This document shows positions 13,897 through 18,881 of a stretch of DNA of 18,881 nt, piece after piece (positions within the stretch are counted from its first letter, which is position 1; every line of letters starts with the position of its first letter). The position numbers and the translations under genes were made by a program. The notes beneath the pieces were generated by a model. That model saw nothing but the letters and a program-made list of their open reading frames with translations. It did not search any database and had not been told where the DNA came from. Origin of the DNA: Lachnoclostridium sp. UBA1241 (lineage in GTDB: Bacteria > Bacillota > Clostridia > Lachnospirales > Lachnospiraceae); contig DBWJ01000026.1 in assembly GCA_002308955.1 (NCBI GenBank), positions 9,103 to 27,983 on the forward strand, in the 5' to 3' direction.

Positions 13897-15804
13897 ATGA
13901 AGTTTTTCAGAAAAAAGGCGGCAATTCTGCTTGTCCTTTGCATGATTCTGTCGCTTCTTTCCGGATGCACGAAACAGGAATCCGTTTCCAAGGGAAAGAC
14001 GCGTGAAGCACAGAAATCGTCGGTAACGAGTACGCCGACTCCTACGGACGGTCCGGAGCCTACCGTAGAACCTACGGGGCCCGTTGTTACGCCGACGCCG
14101 GTCGACGGCAAGCCCTGGAGCACGCCTGCGGTTAACATCCCGCAGTATACGGATGAGCAGGAGCAGTTTGATGATTTCCTGGATGAAATCACCCGCGAAA
14201 TGGGGAAGGACTCGGGAATGGATCTTCATTTCTATTTTGAATATCCCGAGCAGTTCGGCATGTCGAAGAGCAATACTTTCGGAGAAGTGGAAGCCGACCC
14301 GGCGGAATATGCGGAGTTCTGCAATAAGTATAAGTCCCGCATGGCCGGATTCGATTATGAAGCGCTGACGCCCGGTCAGCAGGTAAACTACGACCGTCTG
14401 ATGTATGAATTTAATATCGGAATCCAGGCAGAATCCCTGAACTATGAGACCTACTGCGCCCTGTTCAGTGAGAATAACAATATCGTTAACGGCGTTTCCA
14501 CGATGCTTACGGAATACGCGTTTCTGAATGAGCAGGATATAAAGGATTTTCTTGAGACCATCGAGGACAGCCCGAGATTTTTCAGTGAAGTACTGGAGCT
14601 TGCCAGAAAGGAATATCTTGATAAAGGATGCCTTCTGCTTGAGTCTATGATTGATGTTACCGTCGAATACATTGACGGAATTATTGTAGAAGATAATAAT
14701 CCGCTTGTGGAAGGATTTGCCGCGAACATTGTGGAGGCCGGTCTTACCGAGGAGCAGAATGCGGAATATATCCGGCAGTATCAGGATAAGCTGAGACAGT
14801 ATCTGTTCACAACGCTTAAGTCCTTTAAGGCGGAGATTCAGAAGTGGTACGATGCCTGCGATGACGAAGCCTTCGGCATGTGCAAGCTTCCGGGCGGCAA
14901 GGAATACTATGAGTACAGCGCGCAGGCAACACTCGGCACCGACATGAGCGGCACCGATATGTTTGACTACCTGAAAGCAAAATTCGATGACGAGTATTCG
15001 GCACTTCTAAAACTGTATAGTTTCCATCCGGATTCGTTTAACAATTATCCCTCGGATGACTATACCGTTGAGGATCCGGTAGTGATTCTGGATTCTTTGA
15101 AGGAGTATATCAAGCAGAACTATCCCGAAATCCGCGAGACGCGCTATACGGTAAGCGCGCTGCCGAAAGCGCTTCGGGTGGACGGCGTACTTGCATACTT
15201 TATGACGCCCCAGTACGATAACGGTTCCAGAAAGATCATGCGTTTCAATCCGGACGGGATCAGTGACTGCACCAGCTTCTTCGGCACCCTTGCGCATGAG
15301 GGCTATCCCGGACACCTTTACCAGCACGAGTTTTTCTCCCATTGTGAAGGATATCGTCCGATTAATGCGTTGCTGAGCTATACCGGTTATACGGAAGGCT
15401 GGGCGGTAGTTGCCGGCGAGCAGGCTTATTACTATATCCTCGAGGATACGAATCTGGCTGATCTATACGCCATTGATTATAATCTCAATATGGATTTATG
15501 CGCCATCGCCGATATCGGCGTGAATTATATGGGATGGGATGTTGATGATCTGAAAAACTTCCTCGTCGGTTACGGACTCGGGGATGACGAAACCGCATCG
15601 TATGTATATGACGCGGTTGCCGTGGATGCTTTGGTTTATCTTCCGTATACCATTGGCCGGTATCTGATGCTTGAGACGTTTGAGCAGCTGGAGGCAAAGG
15701 GCTATTCGGATATCGAAGCGAAGACCGCGGTATTGAACATCGGCCCGTGCACCTTTGAAATTCTCTGGAAGCATCTCGGCATTAACAGCAGTGACATTTA
15801 TTAA
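13897..15804 (+). CDS. DUF885-family lipoprotein, putative metallopeptidase-like
   Basis: A 635-residue protein. The signal peptide ends in the lipobox LSGC (Cys24), so it should be anchored on the outer face of the membrane. A Thr/Pro-rich linker (about 44-80, STPTPTDGPEPTVEPTGP) separates the anchor from a large helical domain. HEGYPGH at 467-473 with TEGW at 499-502 are the hallmark of DUF885 (PF05960); the two His and a downstream Glu resemble a zinc site of metallopeptidases, which is inference. The frame is open upstream to 13789, but GGGAGG (13885-13890) sits just before ATG 13897 and the signal peptide starts there. It is the first gene of an operon with a translesion polymerase; only 8 bases separate them. 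Confidence 0.88.
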   Translation: MKFFRKKAAILLVLCMILSLLSGCTKQESVSKGKTREAQKSSVTSTPTPTDGPEPTVEPTGPVVTPTPVDGKPWSTPAVNIPQYTDEQEQFDDFLDEITREMGKDSGMDLHFYFEYPEQFGMSKSNTFGEVEADPAEYAEFCNKYKSRMAGFDYEALTPGQQVNYDRLMYEFNIGIQAESLNYETYCALFSENNNIVNGVSTMLTEYAFLNEQDIKDFLETIEDSPRFFSEVLELARKEYLDKGCLLLESMIDVTVEYIDGIIVEDNNPLVEGFAANIVEAGLTEEQNAEYIRQYQDKLRQYLFTTLKSFKAEIQKWYDACDDEAFGMCKLPGGKEYYEYSAQATLGTDMSGTDMFDYLKAKFDDEYSALLKLYSFHPDSFNNYPSDDYTVEDPVVILDSLKEYIKQNYPEIRETRYTVSALPKALRVDGVLAYFMTPQYDNGSRKIMRFNPDGISDCTSFFGTLAHEGYPGHLYQHEFFSHCEGYRPINALLSYTGYTEGWAVVAGEQAYYYILEDTNLADLYAIDYNLNMDLCAIADIGVNYMGWDVDDLKNFLVGYGLGDDETASYVYDAVAVDALVYLPYTIGRYLMLETFEQLEAKGYSDIEAKTAVLNIGPCTFEILWKHLGINSSDIY

Positions 15805-15812
15805 GAGGACGA

Positions 15813-17093
15813 ATGAACGCAGATTCCGCTTTTTTATGTATTGATCTGAAATCCTTCTACGCATCCGTAGAGTGTGCGGAGCGCCATCTGGATCCGATGA
15901 CGACCAACCTTGTCGTTGCGGATCCGGAACGCTCGGATAAGACCATCTGCCTCGCTGTATCGCCTTCGATGAAAGCGCTCGGCGTTAAGAACCGCTGCCG
16001 TGTTTTCGAGATTCCGAAGAATATCGATTACATCATGGCGGAGCCGCGGATGCAGAAATACATTGATTATGCGGCGGAAATCTACGGGATTTATCTTCAG
16101 TATATTGCGCCGGAGGATATCCATGTCTATTCAATCGACGAATGTTTCATCGATGTGACGGGATATCGGAAACGGTATCACATGACGGCAAGGCAACTTG
16201 CCGTCAAATTTATGGAAGAAATCCATGAAAAGCTCGGCATCCGGGCAACCTGCGGAATCGGAACGAACCTTTATCTGACGAAGATAGCCCTTGATATCAC
16301 GGCAAAGCACGCGTCGGATTTCATCGGGGAACTCACGGAGGAGACCTATCGGAAGACGCTATGGAACCACCGTCCGATCACGGATTTCTGGCGCATCGGG
16401 CCGGGAATAGCGAAACGCCTCGCGGAGCGCGGCATCTATACGATGGGCGACCTTGCGCATGCCGATGAGGACATGCTTTATAAGGCATTCGGCATCGACG
16501 CGGAGCTTTTGATCGATCACGCGTGGGGACGGGAGAGCACGACGATGCAGGACATCAAGGCGTACAAACCGAGAACCAACGGTTTAAGTTCCGGACAGGT
16601 TCTGATGCGGGATTACGCCTTTGACGAGGCAAAGCTCGTGCTGACCGAGATGGTTGAGACGCTCTGCCTTGATATGGTCAGGAAAGAGGTTATGACCAAA
16701 TCCATGAGCTTCTATGTCGGCTATTCGAACGGTCTCGCGCTTCCCTGGTCCGGCGGAACCGCGTCCCTTCCCGATGAGTCCAACAGTGATACGGAGTGGA
16801 TCCGGGCCGTTCGGGAAGCATTCGACCGTGTCGTCGACCCGGAGCTTCCGATCAGAAGACTCGGACTGTCCTGCAACAATATTGTGAAAGATACCGGCAT
16901 AAGGCAGCTGAGCCTTTTCGATACCGCCGAGCAGGCGGAGGACGACAGGAGGGAGCATACCCTTCAGAAGGCGGTGCTCTCGATTAAGGAGCGCTACGGC
17001 GGAAATGCCATGCTCAAAGGAAGAGACCTCCTTGAAGGCGCTACCGCCAGGGACCGTAACAATCAGATCGGAGGGCATAAACGTGGGAAATAA
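15813..17093 (+). CDS. Y-family DNA polymerase, UmuC/UvrX/YqjW type
   Basis: A 426-residue translesion polymerase. The palm motif CIDLKSFYASVE (9-20) gives Asp11 and the steric-gate Tyr16; SIDECF (107-112) supplies Asp109 and Glu110. The Lys13 after IDL, where DinB has an acidic residue, fits the UvrX/YqjW branch rather than DinB. A helix-hairpin-helix-like thumb (WRIGPGIAKRLAERGIYTMG, about 190-210) and a little-finger domain follow. QLSLF (365-369) is a beta-clamp binding motif. The ribosome site AGAGGA overlaps the end of the DUF885 gene, and the 3' end overlaps the YolD-like gene by 11 bases. In Bacillus, members of this branch are SOS-induced and lie beside yolD-like genes (established knowledge); the arrangement here is the same. 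All catalytic residues are intact. Confidence 0.94.
   Translation: MNADSAFLCIDLKSFYASVECAERHLDPMTTNLVVADPERSDKTICLAVSPSMKALGVKNRCRVFEIPKNIDYIMAEPRMQKYIDYAAEIYGIYLQYIAPEDIHVYSIDECFIDVTGYRKRYHMTARQLAVKFMEEIHEKLGIRATCGIGTNLYLTKIALDITAKHASDFIGELTEETYRKTLWNHRPITDFWRIGPGIAKRLAERGIYTMGDLAHADEDMLYKAFGIDAELLIDHAWGRESTTMQDIKAYKPRTNGLSSGQVLMRDYAFDEAKLVLTEMVETLCLDMVRKEVMTKSMSFYVGYSNGLALPWSGGTASLPDESNSDTEWIRAVREAFDRVVDPELPIRRLGLSCNNIVKDTGIRQLSLFDTAEQAEDDRREHTLQKAVLSIKERYGGNAMLKGRDLLEGATARDRNNQIGGHKRGK
17070..17075 (+). promoter_or_regulatory. Ribosome binding site deciding a GTG start
   Basis: GGAGGG lies 7 bases before GTG 17083, inside the polymerase 3' end. It supports a start at 17083 rather than at the in-frame ATG 17005, which has no such site. 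Confidence 0.7.
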
Positions 17094-17265
17094 AACCAGG
17101 CCGAAGATGAGCCCTGCCGACCGCGCCAAGCAGTTTATGCCGTTCGACGCGGTGAAGGGATTACGGGAGGCGCTTGCCAAAAAGGAAGCCGAATTTCTTC
17201 TGAAGAAGGAGGAAACACCGGAGGAAGAGGAGTACTTTTCGGAAAATGCGACGGATTTTCCGTAA
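17083..17265 (+). CDS. YolD-like small protein
   Basis: A 60-residue protein beginning at GTG (MGNKTRPKMSPADRAKQFMP, then FDAVKGLREAL). The RAKQFMPFDAVKGLREAL core matches YolD-like proteins (PF08863), which are found beside UvrX/YqjW polymerases in Bacillota and are thought to act as small partners of the polymerase, somewhat as UmuD does for UmuC; that role is not established. The C-terminal third is very acidic (KKEETPEEEEYFSEN). It overlaps the polymerase by 11 bases and so is translationally coupled. It is the last gene of the operon. Confidence 0.85.
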   Translation: MGNKTRPKMSPADRAKQFMPFDAVKGLREALAKKEAEFLLKKEETPEEEEYFSENATDFP

Positions 17266-17339
17266 GGTTTCCCGAAAAAGGTCTTCTTTTTCACATTTTT
17301 CGGAAATATTCACAAAAACAATTGAAAGATTTTCGAAAA
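17236..17339 (+). repeat. Three TTTTCG(G)AAAA palindromic motifs upstream of the EF-G paralogue
   Basis: TTTTCGGAAAA at 17236-17246 (inside the YolD-like gene), TTTTCGGAAA at 17297-17306, and the perfect palindrome TTTTCGAAAA at 17330-17339, which lies between the -35 and -10 boxes of the next promoter. Confidence 0.55.
17272..17303 (+). terminator. AT-rich hairpin after the YolD-like gene, weak terminator
   Basis: CCGAAAAA (17272-17279) pairs with TTTTTCGG (17296-17303) over 8 bp, and an alternative inner stem GAAAAAG (17274-17280)/CTTTTTC (17286-17292) competes. No T-run follows. It could end the operon or be part of a regulatory region for the next gene. Confidence 0.35.
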
Positions 17340-17350
17340 ATTGGTAAAAT
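17322..17350 (+). promoter_or_regulatory. Promoter of the EF-G paralogue
   Basis: TTGAAA (17322-17327), 17-bp spacer, TAAAAT (17345-17350), about 40 bp before the start codon. Confidence 0.75.
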
Positions 17351-17388
17351 ATCCTTGTGTTTTACAAATCCAATGGAGGTTTACCGTT

Positions 17389-18881
17389 ATGCAGACCTAT
17401 AAGTACGAAAAGATCCGTAACGTTGCCATCTTGGGACATGGCAGCTGCGGAAAGACAACACTGGTGGAAGCTATGGCTTACACGACCGGAGTTACGAAGA
17501 GACTCGGCCGCGTTGAGGAAGGCAATACCATCAGCGATTATGACAAGGAAGAGCAGAAGAGACTGTTCTCCATCAGCGCCACCGTTGTTCCGATTCTTTG
17601 GGAAGAGACGAAGATCAACTTCATCGACACTCCCGGTTACTTCGATTTTGTGGGCGAAGTAGAGGAAGCTGTCAGCGCAGCCGATGCCGCGGTTATCGTT
17701 GTATCCGCGAAGGCAGGCGTTGAGGTCGGAACGCAGAAGGCATGGGACATCTGCGAACGGTTTAAGCTGCCCCGTATGTTCTTTGTTACCGATATGGATG
17801 ATGACAATGCGAGCTACCGGAACGTTGTAGAGGACCTGAAAGAGCGTTACGGCAACCGGATTGCGCCGTTCCATACCCCGATCCGTGAGAACGAGAAGTT
17901 CGTCGGATTCGTTAACGTTGTTAAGAATGCAGGCCGCCGTTTCACCAACAACCTCGGTGAGTACGTTGACGGTGAGATTCCGGAATACTGCAAGGAATAT
18001 TCCGAGAATTACCGCGCCGCTCTGATGGAGTCTATTGCGGAGTCCAGCGAAGAACTTATGGAGAAGTATTTCGAAGGCGAAGAGTTTACGATGGTTGAGA
18101 TTGAGAACGCAATCCGCGGAAGCGTAGGCGCCGGCGATATGGTTCCCGTACTTTGCGGTTCCGGCGTTCAGGCAAGAGGAACGTTCGCGCTCCTGCAGGC
18201 CATTGATAAGTATTTCCCGTCACCGAACAAGGGCGTTGTTACCGGTATGAGCCAGAAGACCGGCACGACCTTCTTCGCGGATTATGATGCCAATAAGGAT
18301 TTCTCTGCACGCGTTTGGAAGACCATCGCCGATCCGTTCATCGGTAAGTTCTCCCTGATCAAGGTTTGCTCCGGCGTTCTGAAGAGCGATTCCGTAATCT
18401 ACAACGCCAACAAGGAAACCGAAGAAAAACTGTCCCGTCTTTACATCCTGCGCGGTAAGGAACAGATCGAAGTGAAGGAGTTGTACGCAGGTGATATCGG
18501 CGCCATCGGTAAGCTTTCCGATACGCAGACCGGCGACACTCTTTCCACCAAGGCGAATCCGATCATCTACGATCCGATCAAGTTTTCCGTTCCTTACACC
18601 TATGTACGTTACGAAGCCAAGAACAAGGGCGATGACGATAAGATTTCCCAGGCTCTTTCGAAGATCATGGAAGAAGACAAGACCCTTGCGATCGTCAACG
18701 ATAAGGAAAACCGTCAGACGCTTCTGTACGGCATCGGCGACCAGCAGCTTGAGGTTACGGTCAGCAAGATCCTGAACCGTTACAAGGCTGAGATGGTTAT
18801 CAGTAAGCCGAAGATTGCTTACCGCGAGACGATCAAGAAGCAGGTTCAGGTTCAGGGACGTCACAAGAAGCAGTCCGGCGG
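17389..18881 (+). CDS. Elongation factor G-like translational GTPase (3' partial)
   Basis: 497 codons are visible and the frame is open at the window end; the family is about 690 residues. The start ATG follows TGGAGGT at 8 bases. The G domain shows a P-loop GHGSCGKT (16-23), switch II DTPGYFDF (80-87) and a normal EF-G-like VPVLCGSG. Domain II (about 290-370) and the start of domain III (about 390 on, QALSKIMEEDKTLAI) follow. Three canonical EF-G features are changed: the P-loop is GHGSCGKT rather than AHIDAGKT, the catalytic His of DTPGH is Tyr84, and NKMD is TDMD (134-137). This marks an EF-G paralogue of the EF-G-2-like group rather than the housekeeping fusA. Its role in the ribosome cycle is not known from sequence. 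Confidence 0.93.
   Translation, partial: MQTYKYEKIRNVAILGHGSCGKTTLVEAMAYTTGVTKRLGRVEEGNTISDYDKEEQKRLFSISATVVPILWEETKINFIDTPGYFDFVGEVEEAVSAADAAVIVVSAKAGVEVGTQKAWDICERFKLPRMFFVTDMDDDNASYRNVVEDLKERYGNRIAPFHTPIRENEKFVGFVNVVKNAGRRFTNNLGEYVDGEIPEYCKEYSENYRAALMESIAESSEELMEKYFEGEEFTMVEIENAIRGSVGAGDMVPVLCGSGVQARGTFALLQAIDKYFPSPNKGVVTGMSQKTGTTFFADYDANKDFSARVWKTIADPFIGKFSLIKVCSGVLKSDSVIYNANKETEEKLSRLYILRGKEQIEVKELYAGDIGAIGKLSDTQTGDTLSTKANPIIYDPIKFSVPYTYVRYEAKNKGDDDKISQALSKIMEEDKTLAIVNDKENRQTLLYGIGDQQLEVTVSKILNRYKAEMVISKPKIAYRETIKKQVQVQGRHKKQSG

Noticed and set aside
16584..17294. Minus-strand 236-codon frame opposite the polymerase
   Set aside because: Antisense to a complete Y-family polymerase, low-complexity and without domain similarity.
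1..18881. CRISPR arrays, insertion sequences, tRNA or phage genes
   Set aside because: No regularly spaced repeats, transposase or integrase motifs, tRNA cloverleaf or structural phage genes were seen on either strand.

Overview
The window looks like chromosomal DNA from a Gram-positive Bacillota, most likely a clostridial (Lachnospiraceae-like) anaerobe. The reasons are strong purine-rich ribosome binding sites, textbook sigma-A promoters (TTGACA-17-TATAAT), a tRNA-responsive T-box leader in front of thrS, lipoproteins with classic lipoboxes, XRE regulators with TPR-like tails, and a UvrX-like polymerase next to a YolD-like protein. No rRNA, tRNA, insertion sequence, integrase, CRISPR array or phage structural gene was seen. 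Taxonomy is inferred from gene content only.

Layout. (1) 1-443: 3' part of a YbaK/EbsC-type Cys-tRNA deacylase with a strong terminator. (2) 502-2250: a HipBA toxin-antitoxin operon with a consensus promoter, overlapping antitoxin and toxin genes, and its own terminator. (3) 2321-3534: an XRE/TPR-like regulator with its own promoter and a candidate operator. It ends in a hairpin closely resembling the one after hipA. (4) 3544-8078, minus strand: a CorA-type metal channel followed by a very large intracellular GH2 beta-galactosidase-like enzyme, apparently co-transcribed. (5) 8315-9964: a SulP anion transporter with a STAS tail. (6) 10159-10753: a small lipoprotein of unknown function with a well-formed promoter. 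(7) 10761-13044: thrS under a T-box whose specifier reads ACC (Thr). (8) 13145-13657, minus: an XRE regulator, divergent from (9) 13793-17265: an operon of a DUF885 lipoprotein, a Y-family translesion polymerase and a YolD-like small protein. (10) 17322 to the window end: an EF-G paralogue with altered GTPase motifs, cut by the window edge.

How the genes relate. HipB should bind and silence its own operon and neutralise the HipA kinase. Uncharged tRNA-Thr should release thrS from attenuation. The divergent region 13658-13896 carries palindromes and direct repeats that could let the XRE protein, and possibly a LexA-like repressor, control both itself and the polymerase operon. No clearly new defence or mobile system is present. 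The points most worth a second look are the DUF885-polymerase-YolD operon with its repeat-rich divergent promoter, the EF-G paralogue with a non-canonical G4 motif and switch II together with TTTTCG(G)AAAA palindromes upstream, the duplicated terminators around the HipBA/XRE block, and the tandem duplication across the thrS stop codon.
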